From assembly GCF_001552135.1 (NCBI RefSeq), contig NZ_BCQP01000028.1, positions 62,001-126,000 on the forward strand: a DNA stretch of 64,000 bases. The letters run 5' to 3'. This DNA comes from Actinomadura chibensis NBRC 106107 (lineage in GTDB: Bacteria; Actinomycetota; Actinomycetes; Streptosporangiales; Streptosporangiaceae). A program made the position numbers and the translations under genes. Below the pieces are notes generated by a model. It ran no database searches and had not been told where the DNA came from. It saw only the letters and a list, made by a program, of their open reading frames with translations. Shown one piece after another: positions 16,224-24,459 of this stretch (within the stretch, counting starts at the first letter, position 1; every line of letters starts with the position of its first letter).

Positions 16224-16877
16224 ATGCGTAAGAGAATTGCCGTTTCCGTCGTGGCGGGCGCGGCGGCGGCCGCGTCCGCGGCGGCGGTCGCTCCGGCCGC
16301 CGCCGGGCCGCGTCCGGTCCCCGGCCCGCCGAACGTGAGCGCCAAGGTCGTGGCCGTCTACGGCAGCGGGTGCACGACCGACAACGTCGCGGCGGGCGCC
16401 CAGATCGGCGGGGACACGTTCACCGTCTTCTACGGCGGTTACCTCGCGCAGGCGGGCGGGTCGTCGACGCCCGTGGACGCCCGCAAGACCTGCCAGGTCG
16501 CCGTGCGGGTGACCGCCCCGCCGGACGTCACCTACGCCGTCTCGTCGGTGGAGCACCGGGGTTACGCCTACCTGGAGCGCGGCGCGAACGCCGCCGTGGG
16601 GGTGGGCTACTACTTCCAGGGGCAGGCGGCGCCCGCGAAGACCTGGCTCGCCCTGACCGGCCCCCGTGACGACGACTGGTCGTTCACCGACCGGCCGCCG
16701 CCGGACCAGGTCGTCTTCCGGCCCTGCGGCGACGACCGGGTCCTCATGCTCACCACCGAACTGCGAGTCGACAAGGGGACCTCGGATCCGTCGAAGGTCA
16801 GCTACATCGCCATGGACTCCATCACCGACGGCGTCAAGACGACCTACCGCCTCGCCTGGAAGAACTGCCCGCGCTGA
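16224..16877 (+). CDS. secreted DUF4360 protein, copy 2
   Basis: This 217-residue paralogue of the protein at 11805 has a signal peptide (about 1-28, ending AAA-G). It repeats the landmarks YGSGCTTDN, YGGYLAQAGGSST, RKTCQVAVRV, HRGYAYL, TELRVDKGTSDPSK and TYRLAWKNC, with cysteines at the same places. AGAGGA eight bases before the ATG at 16224 sets the start. It is transcribed alone after the terminator at 16045. Function unknown; the two copies around a ligase and a sigma factor suggest a tandem duplication later split by insertion. Confidence 0.9.
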   Translation: MRKRIAVSVVAGAAAAASAAAVAPAAAGPRPVPGPPNVSAKVVAVYGSGCTTDNVAAGAQIGGDTFTVFYGGYLAQAGGSSTPVDARKTCQVAVRVTAPPDVTYAVSSVEHRGYAYLERGANAAVGVGYYFQGQAAPAKTWLALTGPRDDDWSFTDRPPPDQVVFRPCGDDRVLMLTTELRVDKGTSDPSKVSYIAMDSITDGVKTTYRLAWKNCPR

Positions 16878-16881
16878 GCCC

Positions 16882-16921
16882 CGGCCCAGCCCCGCCCCCG
16901 CGAGCGGGCGAGGCCGGGCCG
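16882..16921. terminator. GC-rich hairpin between convergent genes
   Basis: GGCCCAGCCCCGCCC pairs imperfectly with GGGCGAGGCCGGGCC across a short loop. It lies between the stop of the DUF4360 gene (16877) and the stop of the binding-protein gene (16932), so it could end transcription from both sides. There is no T-tract. Confidence 0.55.
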
Positions 16922-16931
16922 CGGGCCGTCG

Positions 16932-18191
16932 TCAGCCCACCTTGTACTCGGGGGTGATCCGGGCGCGGTAGAGGCCGGTCTCCGCGACGAGGCCGCCCTC
17001 GGCCGACGCGTCCACCCTGGAGATGAACGTCTCGGTCGACGCGGGCGCGCCCGGGACGGTGAAGTCCATCGGCGCCATCAGCCCGCCCGTGTCGAGGCCC
17101 TTCAGCTTCCGGTAGGACGCGCGCAGCCCTTCGCGGGTGAGGTCCTTGTCGGCGCACGCCTGCTTGAGGGCCTCGCCGATCACCTGCGCGGAGACGTAGC
17201 CGTAGTCGGCCAGCGCGTTGGCGGGCGCGTCCGGGTGCTTCGCCTTGTACGCGGCGGCCACCTCCTTCGGTCCGGGCGCGTCGGCGCCGTAGGGGGCGTA
17301 GGACGTCAGCACGGTCAGGTTCTTCTCCAGCGCGGCGCGGACGGGCGTGCCGAGCAGGGCCGGGTCGAATCCGGGCGCCTGCGTCAGGATGGGGACGTCC
17401 ATCCCGATCGAGCGGGTCACGCCCGCGACGGAGGCGGTCTGCCGGGCGGACGCGCTGAGCAGGATCGCCTTCGCCCCCTCGGCCTTCAGCTTCGTGACCT
17501 GGGCGGTGAGGTCGGCGTCGGTCGCCTTGATCTGCGCGCCCCTGATCGTCAGGCCGAGCCGTCCCGCCGCCCACGAGCTGCCCCGGAAGGCGTTGGCGCC
17601 GTACTCGCCCTCGAAGTAGATGTGGCCGATCGTGTCGCCCTTCGCGAGCAGCCTCCGCTTCGCGACGAGGTGGTCCAGGCCGTTGATCATGTCGATGTCG
17701 TAGGTGCTGCCGAGCACCACCAGGTACTCGCTCGCCAGCAGCGAGGACGCGAACGAGGACGGCACGGTCAGCAGCCTCTTCGCCCTGATCTCCGGCTCCA
17801 GCGCCGCCGTCATCGGCGAGCCGAGCAGGTGCGTGATGCCGAGCACCCGCGGTTCCAGTTCGCTGAAGGCGACGGTGGCCTTCTGGACGTCGTAGCCGTG
17901 GTCCTTGACGACCAGTTCCAGCCTGCGCCCGCAGATCCCCCCGGCCGCGTTGACCTTGTCGATGTAGAGCTGGTTGCCCTGGACCTGCGTGCGGCCGAGC
18001 GGCCCGAAGACGGCGCCGGACAGGTCGCTGATCGCGCCCAGCCTGATCGTCTTCGCGGTGACGCCGGGGCCCGTCCGGACCCCGTCGCCGCCCGCGCCGT
18101 CCCCGCCCTCAGCGGCCTTGCCGCTGCAGCCCGCGACGAGCGCCGCCAGGCAGAGCGCGCCGAGCGCGGTCCATCGTGAACGTGATGGCAT
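16932..18191 (-). CDS. branched-chain-amino-acid-type ABC substrate-binding lipoprotein
   Basis: This is a 419-residue lipoprotein. The signal peptide ends in a lipobox (LVAGC, Cys22), and a periplasmic-binding fold of the Leu/Ile/Val-binding (PBP1) type follows, with LGAISDLSGAVFGPLG near residue 50 and later GYVSAQVI. It would be tethered outside the membrane and pass ligand to the permeases encoded just upstream. The start overlaps the livM-like gene by 83 bp, but GGAAAGGA precedes the ATG and the signal peptide fits, so the start looks right. Ligands of this family include branched amino acids, urea, amides and aromatic acids; the ligand is open. Confidence 0.9.
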   Translation of the reverse strand: MPSRSRWTALGALCLAALVAGCSGKAAEGGDGAGGDGVRTGPGVTAKTIRLGAISDLSGAVFGPLGRTQVQGNQLYIDKVNAAGGICGRRLELVVKDHGYDVQKATVAFSELEPRVLGITHLLGSPMTAALEPEIRAKRLLTVPSSFASSLLASEYLVVLGSTYDIDMINGLDHLVAKRRLLAKGDTIGHIYFEGEYGANAFRGSSWAAGRLGLTIRGAQIKATDADLTAQVTKLKAEGAKAILLSASARQTASVAGVTRSIGMDVPILTQAPGFDPALLGTPVRAALEKNLTVLTSYAPYGADAPGPKEVAAAYKAKHPDAPANALADYGYVSAQVIGEALKQACADKDLTREGLRASYRKLKGLDTGGLMAPMDFTVPGAPASTETFISRVDASAEGGLVAETGLYRARITPEYKVG

Positions 18192-19248
18192 TGGGTGTTC
18201 CTTTCCGAGCCTGTCGGGCCCGCCGGGCCCGCTGAGCCGAGCCGATGATGAAGGCGACGATCGCCGCGCCGTAGAGCATGCGGACGGCGGTGGCGGCGTC
18301 GACGCCGTCCTCGCCGGGCCGCGCGAAGACCCCGAGGCCGTCGCCGTAGTGGGACAGGACGAGCGGCAGCCCGGTGATGAACGCCGCGCCGACCGCCGCG
18401 CCCCGGACCGAGCCGAGGCCGCCGATGACGGCCATCGCGAGGTACTCGATGGACAGCACCAGCCCGAAGTGGTCCGGGACGATGCGCCGCGCGGTGAGCG
18501 CGATCAGGATCCCGGCGAGCCCGGCGTACATGGCGGAGAGCACGAACGCGCCCGCCCGGTACCGGCGGAGCGGCACGCCCATGCTGGCGGCGGCGATCGG
18601 GTTCTGCCGCATGAGGCGCATGGCCCGCCCCGGCCTGCCGCGCACGATCCGTCCGGCGACGACGTAGGCGGCCACGGCGCACGCGAGCGCCACGTACCAG
18701 AGCCGCTCCCTGGCCCCGAACGGCACGCCCAGCAGGACGAGCTCCGGTTCGTCGCCGGTCAGCCGGAACCCGAGGACCGACAGTTCCGGGACGGACCGTC
18801 CGTTGAACCCGCCCGTGACCGGACGCGCGTTGAACAGCACGTGCTGCCCGAGGAACACCAGCCCGAGCGAGGCGACGCCGAGGTAGAGGCCGCTCAGCCG
18901 TCCGGCGACCGGGCTGAACGCGAGCCCGGCGCCGCCCGCGAGCGCGACGGCGAGCAGCGCGGCGACCGGCGTCGGCAGCCCGGCCCCGGACAGCGCCGTC
19001 CCGGCGGACCCGGCGCCCGGCTCGCCCGCGAGGAAGGCGTAGCCGTACGCCCCGACGGCCAGGAAGAACGCGTGCGCGAGGGAGAGCTGCCCGGCCGTCC
19101 CGACGAGGACGGTGAGCCCGATCGCGCCGACGACCGCCGCCATCATGAACGCGCCGACCTGCAGCCAGAACGCGTCGAGGTAGTAGGGCATGGCGGCGAG
19201 CACGCCGAGCGCCGCGACGGCCCCCGCGAGCCGGACGACCCTAGACAC
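18109..19248 (-). CDS. livM: ABC permease, LivM type
   Basis: This 379-residue inner-membrane permease has about ten hydrophobic segments and the LivM loop motif near residue 215 (RRIVRGRPGRAMRLMRQNPIAA read as region) that contacts the ATPases. The GTG at 19248 overlaps the end of livH by eight bases. The last 28 codons overlap the start of the binding-protein gene in another frame. This C-terminal extension is basic and unlike LivM, so the ancestral stop may have been lost. Confidence 0.88.
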   Translation of the reverse strand: MSRVVRLAGAVAALGVLAAMPYYLDAFWLQVGAFMMAAVVGAIGLTVLVGTAGQLSLAHAFFLAVGAYGYAFLAGEPGAGSAGTALSGAGLPTPVAALLAVALAGGAGLAFSPVAGRLSGLYLGVASLGLVFLGQHVLFNARPVTGGFNGRSVPELSVLGFRLTGDEPELVLLGVPFGARERLWYVALACAVAAYVVAGRIVRGRPGRAMRLMRQNPIAAASMGVPLRRYRAGAFVLSAMYAGLAGILIALTARRIVPDHFGLVLSIEYLAMAVIGGLGSVRGAAVGAAFITGLPLVLSHYGDGLGVFARPGEDGVDAATAVRMLYGAAIVAFIIGSAQRARRARQARKGTPNAITFTMDRARRALPGGARRGLQRQGR

Positions 19249-20128
19249 GGACGGCCTCCCTGCTCCCGAACAGCCCGGACGGCCGCCACAGCAGGACGAG
19301 GACCATCAGCAGGTAGGGCGTGACGTCGCCCGCGCCCTGGCCGAGGAAGCCCAGCTCGTCGGCGTATCCGGCGACGAGCGTCTCGGTGGCGCCGACCGCG
19401 AGGCCGCCCGCCACCGCGCCCTCCGGCGAGTCCAGCCCGCCGATGATCACGGCCGGGACGGCGCGCAGCGCCAGCAGCCCGGTGTGCGGCTCGACCCCGG
19501 TGTTCGGGAACGCCACGAGGAACAGCCCGGCGAGCGTCGCGAGCGCGCCGCCGATCAGCCAGGACGCCGCGCGCACGCGCCGCAGCCTGATCCCCATGAG
19601 CGTCGCGACCTCGGGGTCGGCCGCGGCCGAGCGCCAGGAGACTCCCCACGTGGTCCGCCTGAACACGGCGAACAGCAGCCCGATCACGAGCAGCGCCGAC
19701 AGCAGCGCGGCGGTGCGCGAGTGCGGGACGACGAGCCCGCCGACCCGCCAGACGCCGTCCGCCCACGGGTCCCCGGTCGGCATGACCCGCGAGCCGATGC
19801 GGCGGGCCAGTTCGGTGGCGAGGAGCACGTCCGCGCCGATGGTGAGGATCGACAGCGTCATGTGGTCGCCGTGCGGGACGAGCCCCACCAGCCCGTACAG
19901 GACGAGCCCGCCGAGCGCACCGGCCGCGAGCCCGATCCCGAGCGCGGGCCAGAAGCCCGTGTGCGGGGAGAGCGCCGCGACGACGTAGGCGCCGAGCAGC
20001 AGCAGGGAGCCCTGGGCGAAGTTCACCACCCGCGTGCCCTTGAAGATCACCGCGAAGCCCACGGCGACGAGCGCGTAGATCGATCCGAGCGAGACGCCGA
20101 TCGCGAGCAGTTCGGCCAGCCGGTTCAT
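19241..20128 (-). CDS. livH: ABC permease, LivH type
   Basis: This is a 295-residue permease. The N-terminus reads GVSLGSIYALVAVGFAVIFKGTRVVNFAQG, which is typical of LivH (N-F-A-Q-G shown as the key end, residues about 11-40). About eight membrane segments follow, and a second motif around AADPEVATLMGI is the ATPase-coupling loop. The start overlaps the stop of the livG-like gene (ATGA). Confidence 0.92.
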   Translation of the reverse strand: MNRLAELLAIGVSLGSIYALVAVGFAVIFKGTRVVNFAQGSLLLLGAYVVAALSPHTGFWPALGIGLAAGALGGLVLYGLVGLVPHGDHMTLSILTIGADVLLATELARRIGSRVMPTGDPWADGVWRVGGLVVPHSRTAALLSALLVIGLLFAVFRRTTWGVSWRSAAADPEVATLMGIRLRRVRAASWLIGGALATLAGLFLVAFPNTGVEPHTGLLALRAVPAVIIGGLDSPEGAVAGGLAVGATETLVAGYADELGFLGQGAGDVTPYLLMVLVLLWRPSGLFGSREAVRV

Positions 20129-20883
20129 GAGTGCGCTCCCAGGTAGGCGCGGAGGACGTCCGGGTGCTCCCGGACGTGCGCGGGCGGCCCGTCGGCGATG
20201 ACGCGGCCGAAGTCCAGCACCGTGATCCGGTCGGCCAGGCCCATGACGAGCGGCATGTCGTGCTCCACGAGCACCACCGCCAGCCCGAGCACCGCGCGGG
20301 TCTCCCGGATCAGGGCGACGGTCGCCGCCTTCTCGTGGTGGGTCATCCCGGCGACGGGCTCGTCCAGCAGCAGCACCCGCGGCTCCGCCGCGAGCGCGCG
20401 GGCGAACTCCACCCGCTTGCGGTCGCCGTAGGACAGTTCGGCGACGGGCGTGGACAGCACGCCGTCCAGCCCGGTGAACGCGGCGATCTCGGTGACCCGC
20501 GCGCGGTGCCGGTCCTCCTCGCGGCGGACGCGGCGCAGCCCGAGCCCCGTGGACACGAACCCGGCGCGGGTGAGGTGGTGCCGGGCGACCATCAGGTTGT
20601 CGAGGACGGTGTCCGCGCCGCCTAGCGCGATGTTCTGGAATGCGCGGGCGACGCCGAGCCGCGCGATCGCGTGCGGCGGGAGCCCGGTCAGCTCCCGGTC
20701 GCCGAGCCGGACGGAGCCGCCGACCGGGTAGACGCCGCAGATCGCGTTGAAGCACGAGCTCTTGCCCGCGCCGTTGGGCCCGATCACCGCGTGGACGCTG
20801 CCGGGCTCGACGTCGAAGGACACCGCGTCGAGGGCCCGGACGCCGCCGAAGCGCAGGGAGACGTCCCGGAGGCTGAGCTTCAT
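20125..20883 (-). CDS. livG: ABC ATPase, LivG type
   Basis: This 252-residue ATPase has Walker A GPNGAGKSS near residue 38, a Q-loop around VARAFQN, a signature written LSYGDRKRVE instead of LSGGQ (common in LivG) and Walker B VLLLDEP near 175. It powers import by the LivH/LivM pair. It overlaps both neighbours by four bases (ATGA), which points to strict co-translation. Confidence 0.92.
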   Translation of the reverse strand: MKLSLRDVSLRFGGVRALDAVSFDVEPGSVHAVIGPNGAGKSSCFNAICGVYPVGGSVRLGDRELTGLPPHAIARLGVARAFQNIALGGADTVLDNLMVARHHLTRAGFVSTGLGLRRVRREEDRHRARVTEIAAFTGLDGVLSTPVAELSYGDRKRVEFARALAAEPRVLLLDEPVAGMTHHEKAATVALIRETRAVLGLAVVLVEHDMPLVMGLADRITVLDFGRVIADGPPAHVREHPDVLRAYLGAHS

Positions 20884-21662
20884 GGGACCCACACGCTCAG
20901 CGAGCGTCCGCCGCCGGTCGCCGCGAGTTCGGGGCCGCGCGGGTCGCCGAGGTAGCGGGCCCGGACCTCGTCGGACGCCGCCAGCGTCGCGGCGGGCCCG
21001 TCGAGCGCCACCGTCCCGGACTCGACGACGTAGGCGTGGTCGGCGACCGACAGGGCCATGGCCGCGTTCTGCTCGACCAGCAGGACGGCCGTCCCCTGGT
21101 CGCGGATCTCGGCGACCACGCGTCCGATGTGGGCGACCATCTTCGGGGCGAGGCCGAGCGACGGCTCGTCCAGCAGGAGCATGTCCGGCTCGGACATGAG
21201 GCCGCGGCCGATGGCGAGCATCTGCTGCTCGCCGCCCGACATCAGCCCCGCGCGCTGGGCGCGCCGCTCGGCCAGCACCGGGAACAGCGTGTAGACGCGC
21301 TCGTACGCCTGGGCGCGGACCGACCGCGACCCCGCGCGCACCGCTCCGGCCCGCAGGTTCTCCTCCACGGTCATGCCCGCGAAGACCCGCCTGCCCTCGG
21401 GGACCTGGACGACGCCCGAGGCGACGATCGCGGCCGGGTCCCGGCCGGTGATCGTCTCGCCGCGGAAGGCGATCCGGCCCGCCTCGACCCGGCCGCCGTG
21501 GTGGTCGAGGACACCGGAGATCGCCCGCATCAGCGTCGTCTTTCCAGCGCCGTTGCTGCCCAGCACCGCCACCACGGCGGACGCCGGGCACGCGAGCGTG
21601 CAGTGTTCGAGGGCGGTCATGTGCGGGCCGTACCGCACGGTCAGGTCTGTGACTTCCAACAT
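20880..21662 (-). CDS. livF: ABC ATPase, LivF type; first gene of the importer operon
   Basis: This 260-residue ATPase has Walker A GSNGAGKTT near residue 36, signature MSGGEQQMLAIGR near 140 and Walker B LLLDEPSLGL near 162. It opens the order livF-livG-livH-livM-binding protein, and all junctions overlap. I chose ATG 21662 (MLEVTDL), the usual LivF N-terminus; an in-frame ATG lies 45 bases upstream, and GGAGGAGG lies between the two. Confidence 0.92.
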   Translation of the reverse strand: MLEVTDLTVRYGPHMTALEHCTLACPASAVVAVLGSNGAGKTTLMRAISGVLDHHGGRVEAGRIAFRGETITGRDPAAIVASGVVQVPEGRRVFAGMTVEENLRAGAVRAGSRSVRAQAYERVYTLFPVLAERRAQRAGLMSGGEQQMLAIGRGLMSEPDMLLLDEPSLGLAPKMVAHIGRVVAEIRDQGTAVLLVEQNAAMALSVADHAYVVESGTVALDGPAATLAASDEVRARYLGDPRGPELAATGGGRSLSVWVP

Positions 21663-21792
21663 CTGGACGAGCCCTCCTCCCGGGAGCGCCTGGCTGTCAT
21701 GAAGCACGACTGTGAACTGGGCGAACGGAAAGAGAAAGCGCGCGTGCCGCTATGTGGCACGCCCCGGAAAGGGGCGGAAGAGGGGGATGCGG

Positions 21793-22665
21793 CTAGGGCA
21801 GTCGCGGGGGGTTGGCGGCGGCGGCCGACAGCGCGCGGGCGGCCTGGTGCGCCACCCGCCGCAGCGCGGGCGCGATCCGCGCCGGGTCGAAGCGGTGGTC
21901 GGCGACGGCGACCGACAGCGCCGCGACCGGGCGCCGTCCCGGCCCGAGGACGGGCGTCGCCACGCAGCTCAGGCCGGGCACGGTCTCCTGGCGGTCGAAG
22001 GCGATCCCCCGCTCCCTGACGCGCCGCAGCTCCCGCCGCAGCGCGTCCGGGTCGCTGATCGTGTAGGGGGTGTGCGCGGGCAGCGCGCCGCCCGCGACGG
22101 CCTCGGCGGCGTCGTGGTCGAACGCCAGCAGCGCCTTCCCGACGCCCGTCGAGTACGCGGGACGGCGGCAGCCGATCTCCGACGGCACCCGCGCCGACCG
22201 GTGCCCGTGCAGCTTGTAGACGTACATGACCTCGGCGCGGTGCAGCACCGCCAGATGGACGGTCTCGTGCGTCATGTCGTACAGGTCGACCAGGTACGGC
22301 AGGAGCCGCTCGCGCAGCAGCCCCGGCGCCGGGCCGTAGACGCGGGTGCCGATGTCGAAGAGCCGCGCGCTGAGCCGGTAGCCGCCGTCCACCCGCTCGA
22401 CGAGCCCGTTGCGCTCCAGGATGCCGAGCAGGCGGAACGTCGTGGACTTGGTCAGCCGGGTGCGCCGGGCGAGTTCGCTCACCCCGAGCTCGGTGTCGTG
22501 CTCGGCGATCGACTTCAGCAGGACGACGGCCTTGTCGACCGCCGTCCGCCGGTCCTCGCACGCCTCCCGCGCGGCCGTCACCAGGGACAGGAAGGGCTCC
22601 CCGCCCGCCGCTCCGGTTCCGCCGCCGTCCCAGGCGACGCGTTCACTCAGGGGTCCGCCCGCCAT
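21793..22665 (-). CDS. IclR-family transcriptional regulator
   Basis: This 290-residue regulator has a winged HTH at about 40-100 (LGVSELARRTRLTKSTTFRLL) and an IclR effector domain, with SEIGCRRPAYSTGVGKALLA near residue 165 and a C-terminal GLSCVATPV segment. IclR proteins control catabolic and uptake genes. It lies between the acyl-CoA ligase (upstream, same strand) and the importer operon (downstream), so one or both are probable targets. The N-terminal 35 residues are poorly ordered and the start could be further in. Confidence 0.9.
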   Translation of the reverse strand: MAGGPLSERVAWDGGGTGAAGGEPFLSLVTAAREACEDRRTAVDKAVVLLKSIAEHDTELGVSELARRTRLTKSTTFRLLGILERNGLVERVDGGYRLSARLFDIGTRVYGPAPGLLRERLLPYLVDLYDMTHETVHLAVLHRAEVMYVYKLHGHRSARVPSEIGCRRPAYSTGVGKALLAFDHDAAEAVAGGALPAHTPYTISDPDALRRELRRVRERGIAFDRQETVPGLSCVATPVLGPGRRPVAALSVAVADHRFDPARIAPALRRVAHQAARALSAAAANPPRLP

Positions 22666-22710
22666 CGGCGATCACTTCCGTCAGGGGTCGGGACGGGCCG
22701 CGCGGCCCGG

Positions 22711-24291
22711 TCAGCTCGCGGCCGGACGCACGCCGGGCGCGGCGGCCGGATGGCGGCGCAGCGCGATCCGGTCGATCTTGTTCGCCGGGGTGCGGGGGAT
22801 CACCGGCAGGGCGATGATCCGCAGCGGGCGCTTGTAGCCGGTGAGGTGCCGGGCGCAGTGCTCGGCCAGCTCGTCAGGGTCGAGCGGCGCGCCGCCCGGC
22901 GCGGCCGACACGAACGAGACGGGGCGCTCGCCCTTGCGGTCGTCCGGGACGCCGATGGTGGCGGCCTCGCCCACGGCCGGGTGCGCCAGCAGTACGTCGT
23001 CGATCTCGCGGGGGTAGACGTTGAAGCCGCCCACGATGATCATGTCCTTCTTGCGGTCGACGATGTGCAGGTAGCCGTCGCCGTCGAACCGCCCCATGTC
23101 GCCGGTGTGGAACCAGCCGTCGGTGAGCGCCTCGATCGGCTCGCCGTCCAGCCCGAGGTAGTGGTGCAGCATGTGCGGGGCCCGGACCCGGATCTCGCCG
23201 GTCTGCCCGGCCGGGAGCGGAGCGAGCCGGATCGGGTCCACGACCTGGACCTGGACGCCCGGCGTCGGCGTCCCGACCGAGCCGGGACGCGGCGGCCGCC
23301 CGGGCGGGTTGCACGCGATCGGCGCCAGCTCGGTCATCCCGTACGCCTCGTAGATCGGCTGCCCGGTCGCCGCCTGCCAGCGTTTCTGCAGGTCGGCGGG
23401 GATGGCCGAGCCGCCGCCCTGGCAGAGCCGCAGCGCCGACAGGTCGGCCTCCGGCAGCGCCGGGGCGGACAGGACACCGCCGTAGATGGCCGCGGGTCCG
23501 CCGCTGAACACGGTCACCCGGTGCCGCTCAAGCTCCTCGACGACGGTCGCCGGGACGAAGCGGGGCACCATGACCAGGCCGCCCCGCCCGTACACCGCGT
23601 GCAGGAAGCCGATCGCGAGGCCCCAGATGTGGAACATGGGCGCCACGTTGAGCCAGGTCTCCCCGTCCAGCCGCGTCGGCCAGCACGTCTCGGCGCCCTC
23701 GACGGTCCGCAGCAGCGCCGCGTGGGTGTACTCGACGCCTTTGGGCAGCCCGGTGGTGCCGCCGGTGAACAGCAGCGCCGCCATGTCGCCGGGGGCGGGG
23801 GAGGGGAGCGGCGCGGCGGCGGGGGCGTCCGGCCGCAGGTCGGCGTCGGTGACGGGGAGGACCGTCAGCCCGAGGTCGGCGGCGGCCGCCCGCGGTCCGG
23901 GCGCCGCGGCCTCGGCGTCGGTGAGCACGACCACCGGAGCGGATCCCCGCAGGAGGGGGCTCAGCTCGGCGGGGGTGTAGCCGGGGTTCAGGCAGGCGAC
24001 GCGTCCGCCCGCGACCCACACCGCGAAGATCGCCACGGCCATCCGCGGCGAGTTGGGCATGGCGATCGCGACCGTCCGGCCGCGCGCGCCCGCCGCCGCG
24101 AGCCGTGCCGCGGGGGCGTCCACGGCGCGGCCGTACTGGGCGTAGGTCAGCGTCCGGGCGTCGCACGTGATCGCCGTCCGGTCGGGGGCGTGCGCGACCG
24201 CGTCGCGCAGCGCCGCCACGAGCGTGGCGATCCGGCGGCCGTCCGCCGTGGGCCGGGCGTCACCTGGGACGGTCTCGTCCAGAGCAGGCAT
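22711..24291 (-). CDS. AMP-forming acyl-CoA synthetase (ligase)
   Basis: This 526-residue adenylate-forming enzyme has the AMP-binding P-loop LLFTGGTTGLPKG near residue 170, a YGMTE motif near 320, a TGD motif (WFHTGDMG) near 410 and the C-terminal lysine region IPRTPANKIDR near 508. It would activate a carboxylic acid to its CoA thioester. Next to an IclR gene and a Liv-type importer, it suggests uptake and CoA activation of an organic acid (aromatic or branched); this is inference. The gene starts close to the palindromes at 24329-24368. Confidence 0.93.
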   Translation of the reverse strand: MPALDETVPGDARPTADGRRIATLVAALRDAVAHAPDRTAITCDARTLTYAQYGRAVDAPAARLAAAGARGRTVAIAMPNSPRMAVAIFAVWVAGGRVACLNPGYTPAELSPLLRGSAPVVVLTDAEAAAPGPRAAAADLGLTVLPVTDADLRPDAPAAAPLPSPAPGDMAALLFTGGTTGLPKGVEYTHAALLRTVEGAETCWPTRLDGETWLNVAPMFHIWGLAIGFLHAVYGRGGLVMVPRFVPATVVEELERHRVTVFSGGPAAIYGGVLSAPALPEADLSALRLCQGGGSAIPADLQKRWQAATGQPIYEAYGMTELAPIACNPPGRPPRPGSVGTPTPGVQVQVVDPIRLAPLPAGQTGEIRVRAPHMLHHYLGLDGEPIEALTDGWFHTGDMGRFDGDGYLHIVDRKKDMIIVGGFNVYPREIDDVLLAHPAVGEAATIGVPDDRKGERPVSFVSAAPGGAPLDPDELAEHCARHLTGYKRPLRIIALPVIPRTPANKIDRIALRRHPAAAPGVRPAAS

Positions 24292-24328
24292 GGGGTTCTC
24301 CTCTCACCCGCGGTGGATTTTTTCTATC

Positions 24329-24448
24329 GTTCAATCGATCGAACGTCAATACCTGCATATGCGCAGGTTAGCCGCGCGGGCCGGACGGCTTGGCGGGACG
24401 GGCGGGCGGCTGGTACCGTCCGATTATTCAATTGATCGATCGACCGAA
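24329..24448. promoter_or_regulatory. divergent promoter region with three palindromic elements
   Basis: Three elements lie between the ligase start (24291) and the reductase start (24460). GTTC and GAAC flank AATCGATC at 24329-24344. ACCTGC and GCAGGT flank ATATGC at 24351-24368, a perfect repeat. ATTCAATTGATCGATCGACC then GAAT at 24426-24449 resembles the first element. The region is AT-rich for this genome. The binding protein is not known; the IclR regulator nearby is one candidate. Confidence 0.6.
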
Positions 24449-24459
24449 TGGAGTGGCCG

